Of a stretch of 64,000 nucleotides of DNA, positions 1-8,506 are shown in pieces (position 1 is the stretch's first letter; the number at the start of each line of letters is the position of its first letter). The DNA is from Gordonia sp. 'Campus'. Its GTDB lineage: Bacteria > Actinomycetota > Actinomycetes > Mycobacteriales > Mycobacteriaceae. The notes beneath the pieces are model-generated. The model made no database searches and was not told where the DNA came from. It saw only the letters and a list, made by a program, of their open reading frames with translations. The position numbers and the translations under genes are program-made. The stretch spans positions 372,001 through 436,000 of the forward strand of contig NZ_JAKOIW010000001.1 of assembly GCF_022206305.1 (NCBI RefSeq). Direction: 5' to 3'.

Positions 1-1
1 C

Positions 2-610
2 GCACTGGAGTCCGAAGCCGCGACCACCACCGCCATCCGCCTGGCGCGCGCCCACGACGAGGACGCCGACCCCCAGGAGCGGGCCTTCCGCCGGCTGGCG
101 ACCGCGGTGGCGAAATACTGGATCTGCAAACGCGGGCCCCATCACGCCTACGAGGCTCTGGAGTGCTTGGGCGGCAACGGGTACACCGAGGACTTCCCGC
201 TCGCGATGCGCTACCGCGAGCAACCGGTGATGGCGGTGTGGGAGGGCTCGGGCAACGTCATCGCGCTCGACGTCCTGCGGGCGATGACCCGCGAACCCGA
301 GTCGATCGCGGCCTTCGACGCCGAGCTCGCCCTGGCGCGCGGGGCGAACCGAACCCTGGACACCCACCTCGACCGGTTGCGCGACCAGCTCGGCGAGCTC
401 TCTCGCCTCGCGCCCGCCGACGCCCAGCGCCGGGCGCGGTCCACCGTCGAGGCCATGGCCCTCGCACTCCAGGCGTCACTGCTGGTGCGCCACAGCCCGC
501 CCGCCGTTGTCGACGCCTTCGTCGCCGCCCGCCTCGGTCCCGATCGCAGCCTCGAGTACGGCGCTCTCCCCACCGGCGCCGACCTCGCCGCCATCCTCGA
601 TCGGCACTGA
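2..610 (+). CDS. Acyl-CoA dehydrogenase, AidB-like (C-terminal part)
   Basis: The gene enters from the left edge; the frame is open from base 2, so about 202 C-terminal residues are visible. The motifs CLGGNGYTED and VWEGSGNVIALDVLR are those of the flavin-dependent acyl-CoA dehydrogenase fold, in the version found in AidB and isovaleryl-CoA dehydrogenase-like proteins. The helical stretch of about 120 residues after the EGSGN motif fits the AidB C-terminal extension. Family members oxidise acyl-CoA thioesters using FAD, or in AidB bind alkylated DNA; which applies here cannot be told from the fragment. It ends with TGA 82 bases before the convergent LysR gene. Confidence 0.85.
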   Translation, partial: ALESEAATTTAIRLARAHDEDADPQERAFRRLATAVAKYWICKRGPHHAYEALECLGGNGYTEDFPLAMRYREQPVMAVWEGSGNVIALDVLRAMTREPESIAAFDAELALARGANRTLDTHLDRLRDQLGELSRLAPADAQRRARSTVEAMALALQASLLVRHSPPAVVDAFVAARLGPDRSLEYGALPTGADLAAILDRH

Positions 611-691
611 GACGAAACGAGCAAGCAGCCGAACCGACCCTGCGGTGTCCGGGGCGATGGCGACACGACTCGTAGGGCCGGCGCTGTACGG

Positions 692-1603
692 TCAGAGCGA
701 GTTCTCGGCCGCCGCGAGGATCTGACGTCGCAGCGTCGACGAGGTGTTCGGCAACCACATCGCGCGAACCGGCGCGAAGGGCGGGTCGTTGAATTCGACG
801 ATCCGGATTCGGTTGACGTAGATCCAACCGGGTTCGTTGGTCACGAACGCGCACGCCTTGGGGTGGGCGATCACCGCGGTGTGCGGCGGGGTTCCCAGCA
901 GGGTCGACAGGATGATCCGCGGCTCGAAGCCCGCGCGCCGACACATGCCGACGAGCATGTCGGTGTACTCGTACTCGTGCTCCGGGCCCCACACCACGAT
1001 GTCGTAGTCGGCCAGGTCCGCCATGTCGACCCGGTCGTGCTCGGCGAGCGGATGATCAGCCCGGACCGCGAGACGCAGCTCGTGCTGTGTGGCGATGGTC
1101 GTCGCCATGTCCGGCGGCGCGGCCACTCCTCGACCGAGGGCCATGTCGATCGCCCCTGACAGCAGTTCGTCGCGGATGAGCTCGGCGAAGACGGGGCGGA
1201 CCGTGATCGGCACCGTCGAGTCGGCCAGCACCACCGGCTCGATGATCCGGAACACCTCCGAGGGCGCGAGGTCGGGCGCATGTCCGATGACGAACGGGGC
1301 CGGTGCGCCGGCATCGACCCTTCTGACCTGCGTGGCGAGTTGCTCACCACCGGCCAGCAACGGCACGGCGCCGCGGTAGAGCGCCTCCCCGGCCGGGGTC
1401 GGCGTGAGACTTCGGCGAGAACGGGAGAACAGTTCGACGCCGAGGTGACGTTCCAGTTCACGAATGGCCGACGAAAGCGCTTGTTGGCTGATGAACAGGT
1501 CATCCGCGGCGACACGCAGGCTCGGTGCCTCCATCACCACCACGAACATTCGGAGTCGTCGAAGGTCGATATCTCGTAGTCCAGGGTCCCCAGGACCGTT
1601 CAT
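692..1603 (-). CDS. LysR-family transcriptional regulator
   Basis: A 303-residue protein of typical LysR length. The N-terminal winged helix-turn-helix (about residues 10-70) reads LRRLRMFVVVMEAPSLRVAA, then SQQALSSAIRELE and LGVELFSRSRR; the rest is a periplasmic-binding-like effector domain. I place the start at ATG 1603 because AGGAG lies 7 bases upstream; a TTG at 1606 is in frame but less likely. A TACAAT box at 1638-1643 on the minus strand could be its -10. It faces away from the diguanylate cyclase gene, so by the usual LysR logic it may control itself and perhaps that neighbour. The ligand is unknown. Confidence 0.9.
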   Translation of the reverse strand: MNGPGDPGLRDIDLRRLRMFVVVMEAPSLRVAADDLFISQQALSSAIRELERHLGVELFSRSRRSLTPTPAGEALYRGAVPLLAGGEQLATQVRRVDAGAPAPFVIGHAPDLAPSEVFRIIEPVVLADSTVPITVRPVFAELIRDELLSGAIDMALGRGVAAPPDMATTIATQHELRLAVRADHPLAEHDRVDMADLADYDIVVWGPEHEYEYTDMLVGMCRRAGFEPRIILSTLLGTPPHTAVIAHPKACAFVTNEPGWIYVNRIRIVEFNDPPFAPVRAMWLPNTSSTLRRQILAAAENSL

Positions 1604-1688
1604 CAACCATCTCCTGTCAGTTATCCAGATTGATGTGATTGTAGGTTGACCATCGAGCTAATATGCTGGTTTTTGCGAGGCCGCGTCA

Positions 1689-1800
1689 CCAAATGCCAAA
1701 TCGCATTCGGACTGCCTGCTGAGGTCCCCCCGCGGAGGGGACGGGAGGACCTCAGCAGGAGCCGACCGATCAGACATTTGGCACGACCGTCTCAATGCGA
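1689..1800 (+). other. Nested palindromic element in the leader of the diguanylate cyclase gene
   Basis: The 380-base gap 1604-1984 between the LysR and cyclase genes holds a perfect 13-bp inverted repeat (1715-1727 with 1747-1759) whose loop carries a CCCC/GGGG stem (1728-1731 with 1737-1740). Outside it, TGCCAAAT (1694-1701) pairs with ATTTGGCA (1776-1783), while the overlapping CCAAATG (1689-1695) can pair with CATTTGG (1775-1781). TCGCATT (1701-1707) can also pair with AATGCGA (1794-1800), which conflicts with the 1694-1701 pairing or forms a pseudoknot. Such competing pairings suit a structured RNA or a mobile palindrome. No known riboswitch consensus was recognised and there is no U-tract. 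Confidence 0.5.
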
Positions 1801-1984
1801 AACTCGACGGCGATTCTGCCGATTCTTACACCTTTTCCACTGACGGGTCATCCTGTGGATATCGGTATGAAACGATCGTTAATCGTCCTCTAGACTCCGT
1901 TATGCCTGTATTGCCGTTCTGACGGTCCGGTTCTCACCGACTGTGGTCACGGCGTGACACGGGCAAGAAGAGGATGTAGCGATC

Positions 1985-3247
1985 GTGAACCCAGACAGCG
2001 ACGACGCGCGACGAACCGCTCGTTTCCGGGCACTTCGCCACGCCCCTGCGTCGTCGGAGATCACCGCACATCGTCACTTGTACGACGACGCCGATCATGT
2101 GCTCAACCAGGTGCGGATGCGTGAACGGCACGTCCGCTACACCATCGTCGTCCTCGTCGTCATCTGCGGGATGCTCGGTGCGATCGCGCTCTTCACGCCG
2201 AGCGGCACCCAGGGCTCGATGCCACGTTCGATCGCCCTCGGAATCGCCGTCGCCACCACCGTTCCCATGGCTTTCGCAGTGAGCCGGGTTCACCTGGGAG
2301 TGATCTGGTGGACCAAGCAGTCCTCCATCAAGGGATTCAACACCGCGTTCGTCGTCTACGCCGACACCGTCCTGACCGTCGCCGTCATCGCCATCACCGA
2401 CGTGATCCTGGCGCAGTTCCTCGCAACCATTTTCGCCGTTGTCGGCTCGTACGTGGCGCATTTCGTCCAAAGCCAGGTCGCCTACGCGCACATGATCTAC
2501 TCGAGCATTGTGGTCTGCGTCCTCGGCGGCGTCGCCTGGGCGGAGGGCGGACCCTTTCCGAACGTTCTCTTTGCCACTCTGGCCCTGCTGGTGGTGACCA
2601 ACGGCACCACCACACTGCACCGCAGTTACACCTCGGATTTCCAGCGATCGCTGAAACACCAACTCATCATGGCCAATACGGACTCCCTCACGGGTCTACT
2701 CAATCGACGCGGTTTCATCTACGCCACGACCACGATGGTCCGACGCAACCCGACCCCCCGTTTCGCCCTCATCGCGGCGGATGTCGACCGGTTCAAGAAC
2801 ATCAACGACGAGCACGGCCACGCGGTCGGCGACACCGTGCTCCAGCGGGTAGCGGAGATCCTGCAGTCGGCGGTGGACGACGATGCCATCGTCGGGCGCC
2901 TCGGGGGCGACGAGTTCGCCATCGCGGTCCGCCACGACGAGACCGGCGTGCGCGCACTGGCCGAACGCATCCGGGCACAACCCATCGAGGCCGACGGCCG
3001 GCCCATCGCGACCATCAGCCTCGGCATCGCCGTCGGCACGTCGCCCGGCGGCAGCCTGTCCGAGGCCGACGCGACCGCACTCATCCAGCGCGAGTTCGCG
3101 GTCGCGGACACCGCCCTGTTCGACGCCAAGGCCGCGGGCCGCGGCACCTACGTAATCGCCGGGCCCGAGGGTTCGGCGGGTCCCCGGACAGGGCCTACAG
3201 GAGCACGCCCGGGTTCAGCAGACCGTCCGGGTCGAGAGCCTTCTTGA
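1985..3247 (+). CDS. Membrane-anchored GGDEF diguanylate cyclase
   Basis: A 420-residue protein. Residues about 45-215 hold roughly six hydrophobic segments; residues about 230-385 form a GGDEF domain with DSLTGLLNRRGF, DVDRFKNINDEHGH and RLGGDEFAIAV. The intact GGDEF signature predicts synthesis of cyclic di-GMP from two GTP at the inner membrane. The product-inhibition RxxD motif normally lying just before GGDEF is absent (VDDDAIVGRL stands there), so feedback control is probably lost. The GTG start has AGAGGA about 11 bases upstream. The last 53 bases overlap the convergent oxidase gene, and the tail is rich in Gly, Pro and Arg, probably a disordered end. Confidence 0.9.
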   Translation: MNPDSDDARRTARFRALRHAPASSEITAHRHLYDDADHVLNQVRMRERHVRYTIVVLVVICGMLGAIALFTPSGTQGSMPRSIALGIAVATTVPMAFAVSRVHLGVIWWTKQSSIKGFNTAFVVYADTVLTVAVIAITDVILAQFLATIFAVVGSYVAHFVQSQVAYAHMIYSSIVVCVLGGVAWAEGGPFPNVLFATLALLVVTNGTTTLHRSYTSDFQRSLKHQLIMANTDSLTGLLNRRGFIYATTTMVRRNPTPRFALIAADVDRFKNINDEHGHAVGDTVLQRVAEILQSAVDDDAIVGRLGGDEFAIAVRHDETGVRALAERIRAQPIEADGRPIATISLGIAVGTSPGGSLSEADATALIQREFAVADTALFDAKAAGRGTYVIAGPEGSAGPRTGPTGARPGSADRPGREPS

Positions 3248-4559
3248 TGAGCGCGGTCAGTTCCATGACGTCCGGCCCCACCTGATCGGGCAACCAGCCC
3301 TTCTTGAGGCGACCCACGCCGTGCTCGCCGGTGATCGTGCCGCCCAGCTCGATCGCCAGATCCATGATCTGACCGAACGCCACCTGCGCACGCGCGGACT
3401 CGTCGGCGTCGGCCGGATCGAAGACGATGAGCGGGTGCGTGTTGCCGTCGCCGGCATGCGCGATCACCGAGATCATCACCTGGTTGTCCGCGGCGATCTT
3501 CGCGACGCCGTCGATCAGGTCCGGCAGCGAGGGCAGGGGCACCCCGACGTCTTCGAGCAGCAACGACCCCAGTTTCTCCACGGCCGGGATCGCCGCGCGT
3601 CGTGCGGCGGTGAACGCCTCACCCTCGACGGGATCCTCGGTGGCGAAGACCTCCCCGGCGCCGTTGTCCTCGAACGCCTGCCGGATGAACTCCACCTCGG
3701 CCGCGCCGGCAGCTCCCGGGATGTCGGACTGGGCGACGAGCAGCGCACCGGCTTCCCGGTCGAGACCCATGCGCATCAGGTCCTCGACGGCGTTGATGGC
3801 CACCGAGTCCATGAACTCGAGCATCGCCGGTCGGATCTCGGCGGTCACCGCGAGGACGGCCTCACTGGCTTCGTGCACCGATGCGAACACCCCGACGACG
3901 GTGCTCGCCGGACCCTGCGGGGGCAGCAGCCGCAGCGTGACCTCGGTGATGATGCCGAGCAGGCCCTCGCTGCCGACGAAGAGTTTCGTCAACGGCAGCC
4001 CGGCCGAGTCCTTCAGTTGCTTGCCGCCGACGCGTACCGCGCGACCGTCGGCCAGCACCACCTCCAGACCCAGCACATAATCGGTGGTCACCCCGTACTT
4101 GACGCAGCACAGTCCGCCCGCGTTGGTCGCGACATTGCCTCCGATCGAGCAGATCTCGAACGAGGAGGGGTCGGGCGGATACCAGAGACCGTGAGCCGCG
4201 GCGGCAGCCTTGACCTCGGAATTGAACAGCCCCGGTTGGACCACCGCGGTCCGTGTCGCCGAGTCGACCGCGATGTCGCGCATCTTCTCGGTGGAGAGCA
4301 TGATCGCGCCGTCGACCGCCGTCGAACCGCCGGAGAGGCTCGTGCCCGCTCCGCGGGTGATGATCGGTATCCCGTTGGCCGCGCACCATCGAACAGTGCT
4401 CTGCACCTCGCCCGTCGTCGTCGGACGGACGAGAGCGAGGGGGGTGCCGGCCGATGGATCGGCTGCCCTGTCCTGGCGGTAACCCGCGAGGATGTCGGGG
4501 TCGGTGACCACCATGCCGTCGGGTAGAGAAGCGGCGAGCGAACGCGTGTCGGCACTCAT
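3195..4559 (-). CDS. FAD-linked oxidase, GlcD / D-2-hydroxyacid dehydrogenase type
   Basis: A 454-residue protein, a usual length for GlcD-type flavoproteins. The FAD-binding PCMH domain (about residues 35-215) shows PIITRGAGTSLSGG, CSIGGNVATNAGG and KLFVGSEGLLGIITE. The C-terminal FAD-oxidase domain shows VIAHAGDGNTHP and TGEHGVGRLKKGWL, which contain the conserved substrate and metal-binding histidines. It should oxidise a 2-hydroxyacid such as glycolate or D-lactate; the substrate is not fixed by sequence. The minus-strand box TACTCT (4571-4566) sits 6 bases before ATG 4559, so the mRNA is probably leaderless. Its 3' end overlaps the cyclase gene by 53 bases. Confidence 0.92.
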   Translation of the reverse strand: MSADTRSLAASLPDGMVVTDPDILAGYRQDRAADPSAGTPLALVRPTTTGEVQSTVRWCAANGIPIITRGAGTSLSGGSTAVDGAIMLSTEKMRDIAVDSATRTAVVQPGLFNSEVKAAAAAHGLWYPPDPSSFEICSIGGNVATNAGGLCCVKYGVTTDYVLGLEVVLADGRAVRVGGKQLKDSAGLPLTKLFVGSEGLLGIITEVTLRLLPPQGPASTVVGVFASVHEASEAVLAVTAEIRPAMLEFMDSVAINAVEDLMRMGLDREAGALLVAQSDIPGAAGAAEVEFIRQAFEDNGAGEVFATEDPVEGEAFTAARRAAIPAVEKLGSLLLEDVGVPLPSLPDLIDGVAKIAADNQVMISVIAHAGDGNTHPLIVFDPADADESARAQVAFGQIMDLAIELGGTITGEHGVGRLKKGWLPDQVGPDVMELTALIKKALDPDGLLNPGVLL

Positions 4560-4644
4560 CTGTTCAGAGTATTCGCCGGGCCCGTGACCGGGGTTTCACT
4601 TTGACACATGGCCTGTGCGGCCCGCTGCCGCAACAATGGACGCC

Positions 4645-5070
4645 GTGAACGATTTCAACGCGACGGTCATCAACGAGTTCCGCTCCAACGGCGGTCATGT
4701 GGACACCGCCGGTTTCGGCAAGAACCTGGTCCTCCTGCACACCGTGGGCGCCAAGTCGGGAGAACCGCGGATCAGTCCGCTGTTCGCGCTGCCCGACGAC
4801 GGCAGCTGGCTCGTCATCGGTTCCTATGCCGGCTCACCGAAGGCGCCGGCCTGGGTACACAACCTGCGGGCCCACCCCGAGTCGGTCGCGGTCGAGGCGC
4901 CCGCCGAGAACGGTGTGGCACGTCACGACACGCAGGTGTCGGAGATCGACGGGGACCATTGGGAGGCTTCGTGGCAGAAGTTCATCGATGCCTCCGAGCA
5001 GTTCCTCAAGTACACCGAGACCGCCGAGGGACGCCGGTTCCCCATCTTCCGGTTGACGCCGACGTCCTGA
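4645..5070 (+). CDS. Deazaflavin (F420)-dependent nitroreductase-family protein, Ddn-like
   Basis: About 141 residues, the size of single-domain Ddn/FDOR-B proteins. The N-terminus NDFNATVINEFRSNGG and the core LLHTVGAKSGEPRISPL match the F420-binding split-barrel family, which uses reduced F420 to reduce quinones, enones or nitro compounds, often at the membrane. I chose GTG 4645 because it gives the family-typical N-terminus and AACAAT (4632-4637) lies 7 bases upstream, as in leaderless genes; ATG 4636 and GTG 4615 are alternatives. The kinase gene follows 30 bases later on the same strand but seems to have its own promoter. Confidence 0.82.
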   Translation: MNDFNATVINEFRSNGGHVDTAGFGKNLVLLHTVGAKSGEPRISPLFALPDDGSWLVIGSYAGSPKAPAWVHNLRAHPESVAVEAPAENGVARHDTQVSEIDGDHWEASWQKFIDASEQFLKYTETAEGRRFPIFRLTPTS

Positions 5071-5100
5071 ACGAGGCCGCGCCACCTCTACGCTGACACC

Positions 5101-6066
5101 ATGTTCGAGGTTGGCGAAGGCGTGGCCGGCTTCACCATCGACGAGTTCCTCGGTGGCGGGGCGAGCGCGGACGTGTTCCGGGCCCATCGCACCGGCGGCC
5201 CCGACGCCCCCGTCGATCCTGGTACTCACGGACCGTGCGGCGAGCCGGTTGCGCTGAAGGTGCTCCACCCCAACGCGTCCGACCACGCACGGGTCCGGGA
5301 GCGCTTCGAGCGCGAGTTCGATATCGCGTCGGTCCTCGACCACCCGCACATCGTCCGCATGCTTTCCCACGGCGAGATACCGGTACCGCGGCACTCCCGC
5401 GGTCCCCGGCATCTGCCGTCGATGTACCTGACCATGCAGTACGTCGCGGGCCCGGCCGCCACCGCCCTCATCCCCGGCGACGGCGACGAACCCGACATCG
5501 AGACCATCCTGCGGGTCGCCGCGCAGATCGCCGACGCCCTCGACTTCGCGCACGGCCAGGAGATCCTGCACCGCGACGTCAAGCCGGCGAACATCTTGTT
5601 GTCGGACACGCCGGGCGGAGCGCGGGTGGACGGTTACCTCACCGACTTCGGCATCGCCCAATTCCTGGACGACACAAGGCCGCTGGCCCGCAACGGCCGG
5701 GTGCAGGGCTCCATCGGATACGCCTCCCCCGAATTGCTCCAGGCGCACAAGCTCTCTCCGGCAACGGATTTCTACGCCTTCGCCTGCACCCTCGTCGAAC
5801 TCCTCACCGGCGCACCGCCCTACCCCCGCACCACCGCGTTCGCGATCACCCAGGCGCACATCAACGACGACCCGCCGCGCCTGACCCGGCGTCGACCATG
5901 GTTGCCGTCGGCGGTGAACTCGATCTTCGCCAAGGCGCTGGCCAAAGCACCCGAGGATCGCTACCCGTCCTGCACGGCACTCGTCCACATCCTCGCCCGG
6001 CTCATGCGGGACGTACCCGTCCCCGAACCGGCACGATCGTCGCCGTGGTGGAAACGGTCGCGGTGA
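5101..6066 (+). CDS. Ser/Thr protein kinase, soluble (PknB-type catalytic domain)
   Basis: A 321-residue protein that is almost entirely a Hanks-type kinase domain. Visible motifs are the glycine-rich loop FLGGGASADVF, the ATP lysine in VALKVL, the catalytic loop HRDVKPANILL, DFG in TDFGIAQ, and SIGYASPE with DFYAFACTLVELLTG. The chain stops after PWWKRSR with no transmembrane helix or sensor domain, unlike PknB or PknA, so it is predicted to be cytosolic or to depend on a partner. TACGCT (5089-5094) lies 6 bases before ATG 5101, which fits a leaderless mRNA. Its substrates are unknown; the Ddn-like gene next door is a poor guide. Confidence 0.93.
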   Translation: MFEVGEGVAGFTIDEFLGGGASADVFRAHRTGGPDAPVDPGTHGPCGEPVALKVLHPNASDHARVRERFEREFDIASVLDHPHIVRMLSHGEIPVPRHSRGPRHLPSMYLTMQYVAGPAATALIPGDGDEPDIETILRVAAQIADALDFAHGQEILHRDVKPANILLSDTPGGARVDGYLTDFGIAQFLDDTRPLARNGRVQGSIGYASPELLQAHKLSPATDFYAFACTLVELLTGAPPYPRTTAFAITQAHINDDPPRLTRRRPWLPSAVNSIFAKALAKAPEDRYPSCTALVHILARLMRDVPVPEPARSSPWWKRSR

Positions 6067-6070
6067 CCGG

Positions 6071-7240
6071 TCAGACCTCTGCCCCGTCGATCGAGTAGAT
6101 CCGGGTCGCGGTGTCGCGGAATATGTTCCGCAGCGCGTCCGAACCCCACTGGGAGGCACAGTCGACGAGCGCACCGACGAGTACGTCGATCGCCGCGTTG
6201 GGCCGGTCGATCGGATAGTTCGATCCGAACATGATGCGATCGGAGCCGAAATGCGTGACGACGTGCTCGACGAAGGGGCCGATCATCTCTGCCAGCGTCG
6301 CCTGCCCGCCGATGTTGCCCCAGCGTTCGTGGCCGTAACCGAGGATCGGCATCGCGAGCCCCGACAGCTTGACCACCACATTGCGATGAGTCGCCAGCGT
6401 CGTCATGCGTTCACGCCACAATCGCCAGATGTCCGCACGCGCCGCTGCGGTCGCCCCGGTTCGCAATCCGACCGGCCCGAACACGCCTGCCGGGATACCG
6501 AAGTGGTCGAGAACGATCGTCGTGGTCGGGTACTCGCGCGCCAGGAGGATGACGTCGTAGAGCTGGTGCGAGTACACCGACGCCTCGAAGACGAGGTCGC
6601 GGCTCGCCAGTTCGGCGAAGCCCTCGAGGAAGGCCGTCGACGACAACAGGTTGTCGGTGTCCCCGCCGTCGCGCACCCGCGGATCGGGATGCCGGGAGGC
6701 GACGATCCGGATCCCGCGGAACCGCGAGGACGCGCCGAACTGCTCGTCGAGCATGGTCGCGAAATCACGTGTCCGCGGATCCCCGTGGGCGATGACCGCA
6801 CCCAGCCGAGGAGTCCCGGCCCGACCGAACGGCAGGCTCTCCAGGTAGCGGGTCTCCTCGACCGCAGTGCTGTCGACGGGCGGCTCGGCATCGTCGGTGA
6901 CGGCCTTGCGCCAGTGGGACTCCACGTGCACGACGGTGTCGATCGGAGCCCCGGCCACTGTCGGGACGAGTGCCGCATCGGTCGCGTACTGCCGCGGCTC
7001 GTAGGGCCGGGCGACCGTGCGCGGCGTCAGCACGTACTCCCGGTCCGCGCGGGAGACGATCAGTGGGAACACACGGTCGCCCAAAGTGGGGACGAATCCG
7101 TACAGCCGCGACGCGCGAGTGGCCGCCCACGGGGTTCGACGCGGGTTCCAGTGCTGCACATGCGCATCAACGATGCCCGTGAGGACACCATCGAGGGACG
7201 TCATCCCCGTACCTTGCCACACCGGATCAGTGTCCGACAT
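6071..7240 (-). CDS. Amidohydrolase-family metal-dependent hydrolase (PF04909 type)
   Basis: A 389-residue TIM-barrel protein. Near the N-terminus IVDAHVQHWNP matches the metal-binding DxHxHxW motif of the amidohydrolase-2 family (2-pyrone-4,6-dicarboxylate lactonase and relatives). Later, VLDHFGIP and RIMFGSNYPIDRP match the conserved metal and acid positions. Such enzymes hydrolyse lactones or decarboxylate aromatic acids; the substrate is unknown. The start ATG 7240 has no obvious Shine-Dalgarno or -10 box. It lies divergent from the flavohemoglobin gene with a 99-base gap and ends 4 bases after the kinase stop. Confidence 0.85.
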   Translation of the reverse strand: MSDTDPVWQGTGMTSLDGVLTGIVDAHVQHWNPRRTPWAATRASRLYGFVPTLGDRVFPLIVSRADREYVLTPRTVARPYEPRQYATDAALVPTVAGAPIDTVVHVESHWRKAVTDDAEPPVDSTAVEETRYLESLPFGRAGTPRLGAVIAHGDPRTRDFATMLDEQFGASSRFRGIRIVASRHPDPRVRDGGDTDNLLSSTAFLEGFAELASRDLVFEASVYSHQLYDVILLAREYPTTTIVLDHFGIPAGVFGPVGLRTGATAAARADIWRLWRERMTTLATHRNVVVKLSGLAMPILGYGHERWGNIGGQATLAEMIGPFVEHVVTHFGSDRIMFGSNYPIDRPNAAIDVLVGALVDCASQWGSDALRNIFRDTATRIYSIDGAEV

Positions 7241-7339
7241 CCGATGCCGGATCCTGAATCCGGCCGCCCCGAAGGGTTAGTGTGGGTCTCTTGAACCGGG
7301 CGGGGGACCGGGCGTCGACGGAGGTGAACTTTTCTCACG

Positions 7340-8506
7340 ATGGCGACTCACTCACGCCATGCACTGCATCAGCTGCGAACGGCGGTGAACCGGCACCCCG
7401 ACCGATTCGTCACCGATGTCTACACCCGGATGTTCGCGATCGATCCCGATCTGCGTGATCTGTTCGGGGTGTCGATGGCCGCTCAGCGAGTCGCGTTCCA
7501 TCGGGTGATCGATCACGTCCTCGAAGCCATCCCGGCCGAGTCCGGTCACGCCGAACTCGTGGAGTTCCTCGCGCAACTCGGCCGCGATCATCGCAAGTTC
7601 GGGGTCGAGCCCGAGCACTATCACGTCATGTACGCCGCGCTGATGGGTGAGTTCGCCGCCCTCATGGAGGGCTACTGGGACGCCGAGACCGAACAGACCA
7701 TCTCGCAGGCGATGATGCTGGTGACCGGGGTGATGCGGGGTGCCGCCGAGAGCGCCACCCATCCCGCACGCTGGACGGCCGAGGTCGTCGAGAAGTACCG
7801 CATCACCCGGGATCTCGCGGTCGTGCGTCTGCTCGCCCACGCGCCACTGACCTTCAACGCGGGCCAGTACCTCGAGGTCCACATCCCCCAGTGGCCCAAG
7901 CAGTGGCGCAACCTCTCCCCCGCCATCCCGCCCAATCCGGCGGGTGAACTCGAGTTCCATGTACGGGCAGTGCCTCGCGGGACGGTGAGCACGGCCATCG
8001 TCGGCGAGACCCGCGTGGGTGACGTGTGGACCCTCGCCCAGGGTCACGGCACGCTGCACATCGACCAGAACAGGCCCGACCAGGGCACCAAGGTGTTGAT
8101 GATCGCGGGCGGGACCGGCCTCGCACCACTGCGCGCCCTGCTGATCGAGATGTCGAAACGCGCCGACTCGCCCGAGACACACATCTTCTACGGCATGCGA
8201 TATCCCGGGGAGCTCTACGACCTCACGGTGCTGCGCCGGATCGCGTCGACCAATCCGTGGTTGCGGGTGACCGCGGTGACGCAGGAGGAGAACGATCCCT
8301 GGTGGATCACCGCCGTCGCGACACCGGCAGAACTCGGCGTCGACCACCAGATCGGCACACTCGCCGACGTGGTCACGCGCAGCGGCCAGTGGGACGACCA
8401 TCAGGTGCTGATCGCCGGGTCACCGCAGATGATCGAGGCGACGCGACGTTCGCTCATCATCGCGGGGGTGCGGGCCAGCCGTATCCAGCACGACCCGGTC
8501 TTCTGA
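7340..8506 (+). CDS. Type II flavohemoglobin-like protein (globin + FAD/NAD reductase)
   Basis: A 388-residue protein. The globin domain (1-140) has DPDLRDLF and RDHRKFGVEPEHYHVMYAALM, in which the His of DHRKF fits the proximal haem ligand. The reductase domain (150-388) has a flavin barrel and the NAD-site motif MIAGGTGLAPLRAL. The usual FAD motif RxYS is replaced by RNLSPA, and length and sequence resemble mycobacterial Rv0385, reported as a type II flavohemoglobin linked to D-lactate oxidation rather than NO dioxygenation. That assignment rests on my recall of the family. GGAGG lies 15 bases before the ATG, rather far. The stop abuts the stop of the next, convergent gene. Confidence 0.88.
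   Translation: MATHSRHALHQLRTAVNRHPDRFVTDVYTRMFAIDPDLRDLFGVSMAAQRVAFHRVIDHVLEAIPAESGHAELVEFLAQLGRDHRKFGVEPEHYHVMYAALMGEFAALMEGYWDAETEQTISQAMMLVTGVMRGAAESATHPARWTAEVVEKYRITRDLAVVRLLAHAPLTFNAGQYLEVHIPQWPKQWRNLSPAIPPNPAGELEFHVRAVPRGTVSTAIVGETRVGDVWTLAQGHGTLHIDQNRPDQGTKVLMIAGGTGLAPLRALLIEMSKRADSPETHIFYGMRYPGELYDLTVLRRIASTNPWLRVTAVTQEENDPWWITAVATPAELGVDHQIGTLADVVTRSGQWDDHQVLIAGSPQMIEATRRSLIIAGVRASRIQHDPVF

Noticed and set aside
4601-4606. Perfect TTGACA as -35 of the Ddn-like gene
   Set aside because: No -10 box lies 16-19 bases downstream; the plausible AACAAT box is 25 bases away, so this may be chance.
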